Origin: Lachnospiraceae bacterium | GTDB lineage: Bacteria; Bacillota_A; Clostridia; Lachnospirales; Lachnospiraceae | Assembly: GCA_021770615.1 (NCBI GenBank) | Contig: JAETQR010000038.1 | Span: forward strand, 1 to 35,888 | DNA length: 35,888 nucleotides | Reading direction: 5' to 3' | In this document: positions 9,371 through 20,175 of the stretch, in pieces | Layout of the letters: every line of letters begins with the position of its first letter | How positions within the stretch are numbered: position 1 is the first letter of the stretch | Made by a program: the position numbers and the translations under genes | Notes under the pieces: model-generated | Database searches by the model: none | What the model saw: only the letters and a program-made list of their open reading frames with translations | What the model was told of the DNA's origin: nothing

Positions 9371-9466
9371 TCTTTAAGTAATTAATATTAAAATGTCATA
9401 TTTTATTTCCTGATTTATTTCCTGATGTAAGAAACAAAATGTAGAAATGTACCAGGAGGGGATTTT

Positions 9467-12400
9467 TTGAGAAAACTGATAAAAAACGATAAAAAAATGA
9501 AACAGAGGAAGATAGCGGCATACTTTTTATGCTTTTGCCTGCTGTTTACTTCATGTGTGGATCCTTCTGTGATGTATTCCGCCCTCGGAGTGGATACACT
9601 GCCATCAGAGGCAGAAGCGGAGACGAAAGCTTCGTCACAGATTCCTTTGAAAAAGCTCTCCGGCAGCGGAACGGGCTTTATCTACAACCATTTTGTGGAG
9701 ACAAAGCAGTTTAAAAAGGGAGAGACCTATGCACTGCTGGATGGCATATATGGATATGAGGAGGCGGTTGCATCACTCGGTTCCGGCGCTGTATTGAAAG
9801 CAGGCAGTGACAAGAATGGTTCCATTAAGTATATCCAGGGCTGGTATGGCGAGGATGCAAAAGTATCTGCTTATGTAGATGTCATAACCAAAGGAAAGGA
9901 TTTTGATTCATGTAAAATCGGGGGTCTTTATGCGGTGCCGAATTCCGGCACACCGACGGAATACCGGTATTTTTGCGCGTACAGCGGAGCACAGAACTGT
10001 GGTCCGTTGTACGCATATACCTATGAAAAAGTGGCGCTTGGTTATGAAAGCATTTCGGCTTCCCTGAATAATATCAATAAGCAGGGTTCGGTGAGTTCCA
10101 GAGATTATACGGTAACGCTTACTTATCAGGGGCAGGAATTTGTAATGGATCCGGGTAGTTACCACATTCAGATCGCTGATCCGGATTCGGAGGAGATCAC
10201 GATCATTGTGGAGGACAGTGAGGGGAATGAGATCACGACTAATTTTGCCGGACCGCTGGCAGTCCGCTATGAAGCAAATGCGAATGGAGTGACCGGTGTT
10301 CCTACGATCATGGAGATATGGAAAGGGAAATCCTGCCAGCTTCGTACTGCTACTCCGGTGCGGGCAGGATATGCATTTCAGAACTGGAAGGATAAGAAGA
10401 CGGGGCAGGTGTATGCAAAAGGGGCGACGATAACGTCTCCTTCAAAATGCCTCTGGCTGCAGGCACAGTGGAAGGATGTCCAGAAGCCGGCATTTGATTA
10501 TAAAATAGTACAGGTGCCGGGACGGACGGCGGATTCGGACGTCAAGGCAGCAATTACGAATTCATTAACAATCACCGATAATGAACCGGTCAGCGAGTGT
10601 ACGGTCACGATCGGAGGCAGCAATATCGCCGGTACGGCAGGAGATCAGACGGTCACGGTGACGGTGACTGATAAAGCCGGGAATGCGACGGTAAAAAACT
10701 GTACAGTAAAAGTCATCCCGCTGCCGCTTCAGTTTGAGAATATTACATTTAATACCAGTTCCAAACAGCTGCAGGCGACACTTCGTGAGCCGGGACCGGA
10801 TGCGATCACGGAGAGCGGTTTTGTCTGGGGTATCATGAATAGTCCGACGACTTCTTTAAATAATGGAAAGGCAGCGACTTCTCCGGTTGTCACATCTTCT
10901 GGCGGAAAGCTGAATGTTACAGCGGGAAACCTTCAAAAGGGCGTGAATTACTATGCAAGGGCGTATGCGGTAGCCGGAGGCACGACCTATTACAGCGATG
11001 AGATTCCGGTCGGGATCGGGCTTCCCGCTTACGGCACATTTTCAGTTAAAAATAATGGAAACAATACCTTTACCGTGACGAGAAGCGGTGGAAGTGAGGG
11101 GACGCAGACGGTTTATTATCGCACGGTGAATGGCTCTGCGGTCGGCGGGACGCACTTTACCCATAAGGCAGAGGCTCTGACTTTTCAGGCGGGAGAGACA
11201 AGCAAGACGATTACGATATCGGAAAACGGGGTAAATGCAGTTTACAGTGGAAAACCTGCGACTGCGTATACGAATGCGGACCGCACATATCAGGTAGAGC
11301 TGTATCGTGTAAAAGGAGGTGCTTCTCTCGGGAATGCATCACAAACGGTGGCGACGCGGACGATGGCAAAAGGAGCCGATTATGCAGTGAACCGGAATGT
11401 CTACACGACAGTAAAATCCAATAAGGATACACCGGGGGATGACAGAAAGTACGTGGCGGACCGGAGTAACTGCAGTAACGGGGATATCTTTTTAGTTAAT
11501 AACCGGAACAAAAACAATAACCCCCTTATTATTGATGGAAATGTGCAAAAATATGACAAAAAGACGCTTCAGAGGAATTTTTCGACGAGTATCAGTACAG
11601 CTACCGTGAGTGCAAAATATAGTGATAAGTCCCTGGCCTATCTGAATGAGACGGCATCACATTTTTTGTACCGCCAGAAGCTGGAGGCATGGGAACAGGA
11701 GGATGCCTGGGAGCATATCTGGATCGGAGACCACATCCCCCCGTGTGCGAATATGAATAACCATGTGGGGGCTGACTGTACTTCGGCGGCGATCCCTCTT
11801 GGTGGGGGTGTAACGCAGGAGAGGATGGGGACCGGGTTGTATTCGGCTTCCTTTGGTCTGGGAGATGGCTGCAGTTTTTTCTATTTCCCGAACCGCAATC
11901 ACAACAATGGCAGTGAGTATGTAAATAATTTTGCTACCGATGGAAAGCCTACATCTGTCAGAGCGGAGAACTGCATTGACTACAGAGGGAATACGTGGGT
12001 TAAGGTTCCTTTTACCGGAACGGCATACGCCTATTATGGTGCGAGCGGTAAAAACGAAGATATATGGGGTGTCGATTCCGTTGAGAATTTTCTTCTGCCT
12101 TACGATGGGGAAGAGCCAAAGCTTGTAGCGGTGGCTCCGATGGCGGGAGGACTCTATAAGCAGGGAGATAAATTTACGGTGGCACTCGTATTTGACGAGA
12201 TTGTGGATAAAACGAATAGTACGGGGATCAATGGGGTGAGTATTGATACCTCATGGGGAACCGCTTCTTATCAGGGCGGTGCAGATACGAACGTACTGTA
12301 TTTTAGCGGCACGGTAGGAAGTGGAGCAGGTACGACCCTGAAAGTGGACCGTATCAATAATACGGTAAATCTTAAGGATATGTGTGAGGCAAACGAGAAG

Positions 12401-15400
12401 GCATGTCCCGGAGGAAGCGGGAGCGTCACAGCGCAGGTAGACACATCCGTACCGGCATTCACGGTTACATCGAATGGCATTTCCAATGGTACGGGGAGCG
12501 CGAAGATCACGGTAAACGATGATAAGGCAAAGACATCGGCTCTGAGGTATGCATGGTCGGATTCTGCTGCGATGCCGGTAACCGGCTGGGTGGATGCAAA
12601 TGCCACGGAGCTAACAGCGGCAAAGACGGCGGCAGGGCTGCCTCTTTCGATCCGCAAAGCACCGGGCAGCGGCAATAACGGAAAATGGTATCTCCATGTC
12701 ATAGGAACCTATGACACAAATGGAGCTACTACATATAAGACGGCGGTTGTTGATTTTGGAACCGTATCGTCTCCGGCGGCGGGAAGTGTCGCCCCATCCC
12801 TGGAAGTAAGTGCAGATAATACGAACTGGGCGACATCCCGCCAGATCATCATTCAGGTTTCCGGCGGGCAGACGTTGAAATACCGTGCGATGGGAGAGAC
12901 ATCGTGGAAGACGCTGAGTCCGACGGCGACCAGTGTCACGGTGACAGAAAACGGATATTATACATTTCTGGTGACGGCAGGCGACCAGACAGTGACAAAA
13001 AATGTCCAGGTAGAAAAGATTGATCGAATAAATCCGACTGCCGGTTTTGGCAGCCTGGTTGAAAATGGCACGATAGAGACGACAAAGAAAGGGATCTATA
13101 CAAAGCTCACGATTCCGATCCAATATGCGGATGAGGATTCCGGTGTAAAGACCGTGCAGTATGCATGGACGAACAGCACCGTTGCGCCGGCATCGTGGAG
13201 TACGCTTAGTGGAAGCATTGACCGGATCGTCTATACAGCATCAGAAAATACGGAAACCACAAAATATCTGCACATGAAGGTGACGGATCATGTGGGAAAT
13301 ACATATACGACATATTCCCTGCCCTATATGGTGATCTCCGAAAATACGGTAAACAGCAGAACGCCGGGCATTACCCTGACGGGAGCACCCAAAACGTGGA
13401 CGAATGATATGCCGACGCTGTCATGGAAGCTGAGTGACCATAGTGGAAAGAATTATATAGTGACACAGCCAAACGGAAAAACTATGACGACGCCAAACGG
13501 AGAATTTCTGGCGACGAAGAACGGAACATATACTGTCACCGTTCAGGATGAAGATTACGGAAGAAGCAGGGAGGCTTCTGTGACCGTGGACAAACTGGAT
13601 ATTACGCCGCCGGAGGTCACAGTGTCAGGTGTCGTGGACGAATGGAAGAGCAGTGCACAGACGCTTACCCTTTCGATGGCTGACAGCCAGAGTGGACTCG
13701 GAGATGAATATTATAAGCTTGTGACGTCGGATGAGGAAATACCGGATGAAGGGCTTACCGCTTTTTCCGGCGACAGGAAGACGGTAAATGTGAGTCAGAA
13801 CGGTATCTGGTATGTATATTATAAATGTATGGATCAGACAGGGGATCCTGTGACAGGAAGACCTGCGAATATGACGGAAGGATTTGCCGGGCCGGTCAGG
13901 ATCGATACGATGACGCCGGTGCTTTCCGTGAGCGGTGGCATGACGGGTACTCCAGCCGGAGACGGATTGGAGCTGGAGATGGGGGCTTCTTATGGCCCTT
14001 CCGGCGGGAAAGTGACGCTTGGCGGTACGGAGATTGGGGAACTCACTGCGGATGAGACAGAGGGGAGTACCGGAACAGATAAGGATACCGTATACAAGGT
14101 GACGGAGAAGGGGACGTATACGTTCCAGGCGGAAAGCAGGGCCGGAAAGACTGCCGGAAAAAGCGTGACAGTATGCCAGGCGGATTTCCGGCCGGAAAAC
14201 GGAGGAGAGACACAGACACAGTTAGTCGTAAAAGACGGAAAGCTTGCGAAGCCGGAAGAACCGGTCCGGGCAGGTTATACCTTTGAGGGCTGGTATACAC
14301 AGGAAAAGGGCGGAGATGCATGGAACTTTTCAGCTTCTACCGTCGGTGGTGATATTATATTGTACGCCCACTGGAGGGCAAATGGTGTTTCAATCTGCCC
14401 TTATAAAGATGGTGAGGAGTGGACACAGGAGCCGCCGGTTTATAAAATAAAGCCTGTGGGCGGGGAGGATCTCATTAGTGATCTCAGCGCTGTGCCAAAC
14501 GGTGATTACCAGATTTATGACGGAGAGCGTGATACAGGGAAGACTGTGTCGGTATATAATGCTTCGGAGACGTTGCGGCTGGATTATTATACGGTGGCAT
14601 TTTATGACGGGAGCCAGAAACTCAGTGCCCAGATCGTCCAGAGCGGGGAAAAGGCAGATGTCCCACCGATCCCTGAGAAGATTGGACATACATTCCAAAA
14701 ATGGGTGACAGCAGCCGGAGGAGAGGAAGCATTTGATTTTCGTACGGCAGTTGCCGGGACGATAAACCTGTATGCAGACTGGGAACAGAATGGGTATAAG
14801 ATAGCATTTGATTATGAGGGGGCGACAGGAAATAACAGTGTCCCACATATTTATGTGAAATATGGTGATGCCTATGGCAGCCTTCCGGTACCGGAAAAGA
14901 CGGGCTATACGTTTAAGGGATGGTACACGGAGGCCGGAGGAGCCGGCAGCCGGATCAAAGATGAGACGGAGATGACGGAGACAGAAGATCATACGCTGTA
15001 TGCGTACTGGCTGGATGAGACTGCACCGGATGCACCTGCCCTGAAAGAGGGCGTAACCCTGCCGGATGGCTGGAGCAATACGCAGACGACGATCCCTGTC
15101 ACCCTGTTTGATGGTGTGGGTGTCACAGAATTGTGGATGAGTTTTGATGGCGGGGATTACGAAAAGGTCGAAGAGTTTGCCGCAGGAACTACGGAATATA
15201 TCTGTCCGGTACAGGAAGGTGAACACACATGGCAGTTTAAAGCAAAGGATGAAGCAGGAAATGAGTCAGAAGAAAGTGAGATATTTACTGTCAGGCTGGA
15301 CCAGACGCCACCGGAGGCCGATATCAAAATAGGAATCTATAAATGGGATACGCCCATGGATGATATTATGTTCGGACTATTTTTTGACGAGGTACAGTCC

Positions 15401-17383
15401 GCGACGATCCATGCTTCTGACGGCAGCGTTCCGGCAGAGAATGTACAGTATCATTTAGCGGACGAAAGAGTGCCGGATGTAACGGCGATAACACAATGGG
15501 AGGAATATAAGGGTGCGATACCTGTTCTGGCCGGGAAACATGTTATTTATGTGAAGGTGACAGACCGTGCCGGAAATACGGCTATGATCAATTCAAATGG
15601 TCTGGTAGTGGATACCACTGCTCCGGTTGGAATGTTCGGAGGAGAGCCAGTCAGGGACAATGCTGTTTATTATGATGAGCAGCATCTGACTGTGGTTGAG
15701 GACTGGATCAGGGAAGTTACCTTAAACGGAACAGATATTACGGATGAACTGGCTGGACAAGGGAACTACACAGTTCTTCCTGCAGAGGGAGCACAGACGA
15801 TCGTGGCAACTGACCGTTCCGGTAATACCGTGAGTTATACGATCACTATCCTTCCGAAATCCGAGCAGGATGCGCCAACAGGGTTAACAGGAATAGATGA
15901 AACGATCAACGGCAAACAGGATGGTGGCATAACCGGTATTACTACGGCGATGGAGTACCGTTCGGATGGTGTGGCGGAATATACGCCGATTACTGAGGAG
16001 ATGCTTGCAGACGGGATACTGACCGGGCTTATGCCGGGAAAGTATTATGTCCGCTATAAAGAGACAGAAACCAGCCATGCTTCCCCTGATAGTGCGCCTG
16101 TCGTAGTCGGAGCGGGAAGGATGCTTATGGTAACGTTCATGGTGGACGGAAACGGACTGGTTATAAAAGTGCTGTCTTATGACCAGAGCCTGTCAGATGT
16201 TCCGGAAGTTCCGGATAAACCAGGCTTTACCGGGAAATGGTGTGATGAACAGGGAAAAGATCCTGTTTTTGAGCATATCAGGGAAGATATGGTGATTACG
16301 GCGGTCTATACGGAAATACCAAAAGAGCCGGAGGATACTGCCAGCCCGGAAGTTCCGGAGAACACCAGCCAGCCGCAGGTTCCGGGAAATACCGGACGTC
16401 CGGGACAGCCGGTAAATACAGGACATCCGGAGCAACCGGAAAAAAGTCAGAAGCCGGAAGGATCCGAAAGCGGCAGGCAGCCGGCGCAGGATGATAAGAA
16501 GGAAGAACAGACGCAGCAGTCAGGAGGATCAAAAGAAGGGAAGGCGGCTGAGGGAAATAAGGCAGATGTGCAAGCAGGAACAGGTAGTCCTGGAGGAAAA
16601 GAGAGAGCGGATGATAATGTAAACGCAGAGGATCCGGGCCGCACCGGCAGCCAGCAGGAAAAGATGGGAAAGGATAAAGATCAGGCAGAGAAAAAAACAG
16701 TGCTGCGATTTGGAAATGGTTCTGTTATTGTAACTGTGGTCTGTAAGGATGATAAATATGCAGCAGGTGTGACAGATACCGAGGCAGTAGCAAAAGTGGT
16801 GCTGACACCGGAGCAGATGCAGCTTGTGAATGATGGCGAAACAATCGAGATCCAGATTGAGGTGAAGGATATTTCACATCAGGTGCCTCAGGCAGATAAA
16901 GAGGTTATAGAGAAAGGACTCTGGTCTGAGCAGGAGGATATACCGGGACTTACGCTCGGCGCTTATGTAGATATTTCCATGTCTGTAAAGATCGGGGGAG
17001 GCGACTGGGAAGCTGTTACCTCGACAAGAGAGCCGGTCGAGATACGGGTCGGAATTCCGGAGAACCTGCAGAGTGAGGGCAGGGAACATTATATCCTCCG
17101 TGCCCATAATGGCAAATATAGCCTTTTGCAGGATGTAGATAAGGAGAAGGATACGATCACGATCCGCACGGACCAGTTCTCGACTTATGCGATCGCATAC
17201 AAGCAGGACAGCGTGGCGGCACATATGTGCGATCTTTGTCATATCTGTCCGACATTTCTTGGAATCTGCTATTTTGTATGGCTGCTGATATTCCTTCTGG
17301 TTATTGGTTTGATATTATTTTTACTGTGGCGCAGACGGAGAGAGAAATCAGAAAGAGAAGGATCTGTAAACAGGGGGAGATAA
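9467..17383 (+). CDS. Giant repeat-rich surface protein with C-terminal membrane anchor
   Basis: This 2638-aa exported protein probably acts as an adhesin or cell-wall surface protein. The TTG start at 9467 is chosen because AGGAGG (9454-9459) lies 7 bases upstream and the N-terminus is a signal peptide (KMKQRKIAAYFLCFCLLFTS). Recognisable modules are a Listeria-Bacteroides repeat at about 265-331, a Calx-beta-like segment at 521-584, and several Ig-like stretches with the DxAGN motif. Further Listeria-Bacteroides repeats occur at about 1571-1636, 1706-1773 and 1776-1848 (RAGYTFEGWYT, KTGYTFKGWYTE), with a weaker one near 2220-2284. A Pro/Gly/Gln-rich linker covers about 2284-2408, followed by a folded stalk domain ending STYAIAYK. 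The end is one TM helix (about 2596-2620) followed by RRRR; no LPxTG is present. Its ligand is unknown. Confidence 0.85.
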   Translation: MRKLIKNDKKMKQRKIAAYFLCFCLLFTSCVDPSVMYSALGVDTLPSEAEAETKASSQIPLKKLSGSGTGFIYNHFVETKQFKKGETYALLDGIYGYEEAVASLGSGAVLKAGSDKNGSIKYIQGWYGEDAKVSAYVDVITKGKDFDSCKIGGLYAVPNSGTPTEYRYFCAYSGAQNCGPLYAYTYEKVALGYESISASLNNINKQGSVSSRDYTVTLTYQGQEFVMDPGSYHIQIADPDSEEITIIVEDSEGNEITTNFAGPLAVRYEANANGVTGVPTIMEIWKGKSCQLRTATPVRAGYAFQNWKDKKTGQVYAKGATITSPSKCLWLQAQWKDVQKPAFDYKIVQVPGRTADSDVKAAITNSLTITDNEPVSECTVTIGGSNIAGTAGDQTVTVTVTDKAGNATVKNCTVKVIPLPLQFENITFNTSSKQLQATLREPGPDAITESGFVWGIMNSPTTSLNNGKAATSPVVTSSGGKLNVTAGNLQKGVNYYARAYAVAGGTTYYSDEIPVGIGLPAYGTFSVKNNGNNTFTVTRSGGSEGTQTVYYRTVNGSAVGGTHFTHKAEALTFQAGETSKTITISENGVNAVYSGKPATAYTNADRTYQVELYRVKGGASLGNASQTVATRTMAKGADYAVNRNVYTTVKSNKDTPGDDRKYVADRSNCSNGDIFLVNNRNKNNNPLIIDGNVQKYDKKTLQRNFSTSISTATVSAKYSDKSLAYLNETASHFLYRQKLEAWEQEDAWEHIWIGDHIPPCANMNNHVGADCTSAAIPLGGGVTQERMGTGLYSASFGLGDGCSFFYFPNRNHNNGSEYVNNFATDGKPTSVRAENCIDYRGNTWVKVPFTGTAYAYYGASGKNEDIWGVDSVENFLLPYDGEEPKLVAVAPMAGGLYKQGDKFTVALVFDEIVDKTNSTGINGVSIDTSWGTASYQGGADTNVLYFSGTVGSGAGTTLKVDRINNTVNLKDMCEANEKACPGGSGSVTAQVDTSVPAFTVTSNGISNGTGSAKITVNDDKAKTSALRYAWSDSAAMPVTGWVDANATELTAAKTAAGLPLSIRKAPGSGNNGKWYLHVIGTYDTNGATTYKTAVVDFGTVSSPAAGSVAPSLEVSADNTNWATSRQIIIQVSGGQTLKYRAMGETSWKTLSPTATSVTVTENGYYTFLVTAGDQTVTKNVQVEKIDRINPTAGFGSLVENGTIETTKKGIYTKLTIPIQYADEDSGVKTVQYAWTNSTVAPASWSTLSGSIDRIVYTASENTETTKYLHMKVTDHVGNTYTTYSLPYMVISENTVNSRTPGITLTGAPKTWTNDMPTLSWKLSDHSGKNYIVTQPNGKTMTTPNGEFLATKNGTYTVTVQDEDYGRSREASVTVDKLDITPPEVTVSGVVDEWKSSAQTLTLSMADSQSGLGDEYYKLVTSDEEIPDEGLTAFSGDRKTVNVSQNGIWYVYYKCMDQTGDPVTGRPANMTEGFAGPVRIDTMTPVLSVSGGMTGTPAGDGLELEMGASYGPSGGKVTLGGTEIGELTADETEGSTGTDKDTVYKVTEKGTYTFQAESRAGKTAGKSVTVCQADFRPENGGETQTQLVVKDGKLAKPEEPVRAGYTFEGWYTQEKGGDAWNFSASTVGGDIILYAHWRANGVSICPYKDGEEWTQEPPVYKIKPVGGEDLISDLSAVPNGDYQIYDGERDTGKTVSVYNASETLRLDYYTVAFYDGSQKLSAQIVQSGEKADVPPIPEKIGHTFQKWVTAAGGEEAFDFRTAVAGTINLYADWEQNGYKIAFDYEGATGNNSVPHIYVKYGDAYGSLPVPEKTGYTFKGWYTEAGGAGSRIKDETEMTETEDHTLYAYWLDETAPDAPALKEGVTLPDGWSNTQTTIPVTLFDGVGVTELWMSFDGGDYEKVEEFAAGTTEYICPVQEGEHTWQFKAKDEAGNESEESEIFTVRLDQTPPEADIKIGIYKWDTPMDDIMFGLFFDEVQSATIHASDGSVPAENVQYHLADERVPDVTAITQWEEYKGAIPVLAGKHVIYVKVTDRAGNTAMINSNGLVVDTTAPVGMFGGEPVRDNAVYYDEQHLTVVEDWIREVTLNGTDITDELAGQGNYTVLPAEGAQTIVATDRSGNTVSYTITILPKSEQDAPTGLTGIDETINGKQDGGITGITTAMEYRSDGVAEYTPITEEMLADGILTGLMPGKYYVRYKETETSHASPDSAPVVVGAGRMLMVTFMVDGNGLVIKVLSYDQSLSDVPEVPDKPGFTGKWCDEQGKDPVFEHIREDMVITAVYTEIPKEPEDTASPEVPENTSQPQVPGNTGRPGQPVNTGHPEQPEKSQKPEGSESGRQPAQDDKKEEQTQQSGGSKEGKAAEGNKADVQAGTGSPGGKERADDNVNAEDPGRTGSQQEKMGKDKDQAEKKTVLRFGNGSVIVTVVCKDDKYAAGVTDTEAVAKVVLTPEQMQLVNDGETIEIQIEVKDISHQVPQADKEVIEKGLWSEQEDIPGLTLGAYVDISMSVKIGGGDWEAVTSTREPVEIRVGIPENLQSEGREHYILRAHNGKYSLLQDVDKEKDTITIRTDQFSTYAIAYKQDSVAAHMCDLCHICPTFLGICYFVWLLIFLLVIGLILFLLWRRRREKSEREGSVNRGR

Positions 17384-17394
17384 GTTGAATATGG

Positions 17395-17434
17395 ATGAGG
17401 GTGCCTTTAAGATCATGAGGCATCCTCATTTTTC
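17395..17434 (+). terminator. Terminator after the giant surface protein
   Basis: A 12-bp stem pairs ATGAGGGTGCCT (17395-17406) with AGGCATCCTCAT (17418-17429), with one G-T pair, followed by a run of T. Confidence 0.85.
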
Positions 17435-17509
17435 TATGATAGGGTTAAATCATATTCCCGTAAGGGGATATGAAAACTTCTTCATATGCGAAAATTTTTG
17501 CTGAAAAAA

Positions 17510-17538
17510 ATGACAAAAGGGTTACATTATTGTATAAT
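17510..17538 (+). promoter_or_regulatory. Promoter of the beta-helix/stalk protein
   Basis: -35 ATGACA (17510-17515) and -10 TATAAT (17533-17538) have a 17-bp spacer. Confidence 0.7.
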
Positions 17539-17576
17539 TAAAATGAAATAAAACAGGGGAGATATCCCTTACAGAA

Positions 17577-20174
17577 ATGAGGATGAATATGAAGATTATG
17601 ATCAGAAAAAATATATGTCTCCTGACGGTGGCGGCTTTGTTAGCCGGAGGGATACAAAAACCAGTATTAGCGCAGAGTGCGGATATATCCGGGAACACCC
17701 TTTTGGCAGAAGAAGGCGGGGTCACTGTAAATACAACGGATGAATTTATGGCAGCGTTAGACCAGCATAAAAGCCCGATCACAGTAAATACAATGATCAC
17801 GATCGGAAAAGAGGCTGATACGGATGGCGGGATGCTTCCGGTAAAGATTCCCGCAAATACGCTGATCCGTGGTACAGAGAATGGTATACTAAACAGCCGG
17901 AGCCCTGTTCAGTTAGAAGGAGATGTCTGTTTTCAGGATATTGAACTGACGTTTGAGTCCACAGATGCTTTGGGAAGCGTTCCCCACCGGGAGATTTTTC
18001 TGGCGGGACACGGCTTGACATTTGATAATGTGAGTACATGGCTGGAAGGAGGAGACGGAGAATTTGGCTCCCTTGGCGGCACAGAGAAGGAGCTTCTTCC
18101 GACAGTATATGCCGGAGGATATTCAAACACGGATATCGGGGACAATGCGTCTTTGACAGTCAGGAATTCTAATGCAGAAACAATGTTTCAGGCAGTTTAT
18201 ATGGGACATGATGCAGAAAGTGATAATAAAGTGCCTTACCGTGGAAATGCGATTGTCTCTCTGGACACCGGCGTCACAGTCCGGGGAAGAGTGGATGTAA
18301 GTAAAAACAGCCGGGCTGAAATCCAGATTGCCGGTGGTGAAAATGATCATGCAAAGGCAAAGGAGTACTACGGAAATGAAAATACGACACTCACACTGAG
18401 CAGAAGTTCTATTACGGGAGCAGTTGTGGAAGATGTGGGTAATATCGTTTTAACGGATAAGGCCTGTCTGGAATCAAAGACAGAGAATCTCTATAATGTC
18501 ACGTTGCAGCGGGGAGGATGTCTGGATCTCAACCAGCTAAATGATGTACTTATTTCGGGGGATTTTACAGGTACAGGGGATCTGGAAGAGCGGGGTATCC
18601 TTGTGGTAAATCAGCAAGGTACCCTGACGATCGGGGGAAAGGTAACCGGTACAACGACATTTCAGACATATCACCGATTGTTTCCGGGGATTTTTTATGC
18701 GGATTGGCCTTATATTTCAGCAAGGCAGGAAAATGTATCCGGCGAGCCTTTTGTATTATCGGAGAAGAGTATTAACGATGGTTATGAATTGAAATATACA
18801 AACGGAGTGTGGTCTGCACAACGGGAAAATCAGGGAGAGGAGATACAGATTGGGAGTATTGAGATCGTTTCGGCGCCATCACAGGTCGTTTTACAAAACA
18901 TCAGCACAAATGAAGAAGGAACAGTTCCCGACGAAACGGTGTATTTTGAAATTGTATGGAGAGATAAAGAGGGACAGGTGATCAGCAGTGAGGAAGTGGA
19001 GGAACTCGCTCTGTATGAGGCAGATTACATTTTTAAAATTAAGACAGAATATTGGGAGAATGATGATCCGGATATACTGGAAAAAACAGACTGGAATAAT
19101 TCAGTTACCCTCGTTACTTCACAAGAGCATCCGGGCAGATATTATCTGCAGGCAGAGGAGGGTGCAAAGGCCGGAGATTATACATTTTTGTTCTGTTCCG
19201 ATTATTGCACGGATACGTTAGACACGGTACAGGATGTAAAACAATTAAAGAATATAGTAAAAGCAGAGCAGCGTGTGGCGTTTCTGGATAAGGAGCCGGA
19301 GCAATCGCCGTCGCCATCACCGGCTGTGAGTGCGTCCCCATCACCGGTTGTCAGTGCAACACCGTCCTCATCGCCGGCTGTGAGTGCGCCGCCGGAAGAG
19401 AGTCAGAAACCATCTCTGCCACCGATTGTGAGTGTGTCGCCATCACCGGTTGTCAGTGCAACACCGTCCTCATCGCCAGTTGTAAGTGCATCCCCGGAAC
19501 CGGTTCTGCCGCCAGCGGTGGGCGGTGCGCCGGAGCTGCCTCATTTCCATACTTACCAGACTATCCTAACCCAGGCGACATTGGAAAATGACGGAATGCT
19601 GACGCGTATATGTAGCTGCGGGGCGATCGAGAGCCGGCAGACGATCTACCGGCCGGAAAGGATCCTCCTCTCTGCAGACCGTTTCATTTATACGGGAAAA
19701 GAACAGAGACCACAGGTAACCGTTATGGATGTAAAGGGAACCGTCATTGACAGCAAAAATTATGAGGTTGTTTACCGCAATAATAAAAAGGTGGGGCAGG
19801 CTTCTGTGACCATACGCTTTGCCGGGAATTATAGTGGTGAGATGGTAAAAACATTTGATATCGTTCCAAAGAAAACAAAGTTAGCGGGAGTTACTGCAAG
19901 GTCCGGGGGATTTTTAGTAAAGTGGAAAAAACAAAATATACAGAGTACCGGATATGAGATCCAGTACTCTGTGAGTAAGAAATTTACCGGGAAGAACCTG
20001 AAAAAAGTGTTGGTAAAGAACAGGAAAAAGACATCCAGATTTGTATCCGGGAAAAGCCGGGCAAAAAAGTATTATGTCAGGATCCGTACTTATAAAAATG
20101 TAAAAGTCAACGGAAGAACAAAAAGATTTTGTTCCGCATGGTCTGAAGTAAGATCAGTGACGGTCAAAAAATAG
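17577..20174 (+). CDS. Secreted beta-helix protein with Ser/Pro stalk
   Basis: This is an 865-aa secreted protein. The signal peptide ends near KPVLAQSA. The N-terminal half (about 45-420) reads like a right-handed beta-helix, with many short Asn/Thr/Gly turns (TLIRGTENGILNSRSPVQLE, NASLTVRNSNAETMF). A Ser/Pro/Ala-rich stalk follows at about 577-650. After it comes a HFHTY...CSCG module, then a YTGKEQRPQVTV Ig-like repeat, and a C-terminal fibronectin-like domain (KTKLAGVTARSGGFLVKWKK to the end). The last three modules occur together in many Lachnospiraceae exoproteins. No sortase motif is seen. Start choice is uncertain: ATGs at 17577, 17583 and 17589 are in frame and none has a close strong RBS. 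Function is probably adhesion or glycan binding. Confidence 0.8.
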   Translation: MRMNMKIMIRKNICLLTVAALLAGGIQKPVLAQSADISGNTLLAEEGGVTVNTTDEFMAALDQHKSPITVNTMITIGKEADTDGGMLPVKIPANTLIRGTENGILNSRSPVQLEGDVCFQDIELTFESTDALGSVPHREIFLAGHGLTFDNVSTWLEGGDGEFGSLGGTEKELLPTVYAGGYSNTDIGDNASLTVRNSNAETMFQAVYMGHDAESDNKVPYRGNAIVSLDTGVTVRGRVDVSKNSRAEIQIAGGENDHAKAKEYYGNENTTLTLSRSSITGAVVEDVGNIVLTDKACLESKTENLYNVTLQRGGCLDLNQLNDVLISGDFTGTGDLEERGILVVNQQGTLTIGGKVTGTTTFQTYHRLFPGIFYADWPYISARQENVSGEPFVLSEKSINDGYELKYTNGVWSAQRENQGEEIQIGSIEIVSAPSQVVLQNISTNEEGTVPDETVYFEIVWRDKEGQVISSEEVEELALYEADYIFKIKTEYWENDDPDILEKTDWNNSVTLVTSQEHPGRYYLQAEEGAKAGDYTFLFCSDYCTDTLDTVQDVKQLKNIVKAEQRVAFLDKEPEQSPSPSPAVSASPSPVVSATPSSSPAVSAPPEESQKPSLPPIVSVSPSPVVSATPSSSPVVSASPEPVLPPAVGGAPELPHFHTYQTILTQATLENDGMLTRICSCGAIESRQTIYRPERILLSADRFIYTGKEQRPQVTVMDVKGTVIDSKNYEVVYRNNKKVGQASVTIRFAGNYSGEMVKTFDIVPKKTKLAGVTARSGGFLVKWKKQNIQSTGYEIQYSVSKKFTGKNLKKVLVKNRKKTSRFVSGKSRAKKYYVRIRTYKNVKVNGRTKRFCSAWSEVRSVTVKK
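19338..19477 (+). repeat. Duplicated 38-bp block in the Ser/Pro stalk coding region
   Basis: Bases 19338-19375 and 19440-19477 are identical (38 bp, 102 bp apart, so in frame). They encode PSPVVSATPSSSP twice. This is a recent in-frame duplication of stalk sequence and a likely site of length variation. Confidence 0.8.
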
Positions 20175-20175
20175 C

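Noticed and set aside
9530..9560. Lipobox in the giant surface protein (LFTSC)
   Set aside because: Position -3 is Phe instead of Leu/Val/Ile, and the protein has a C-terminal TM anchor, so an ordinary signal peptide is more likely.
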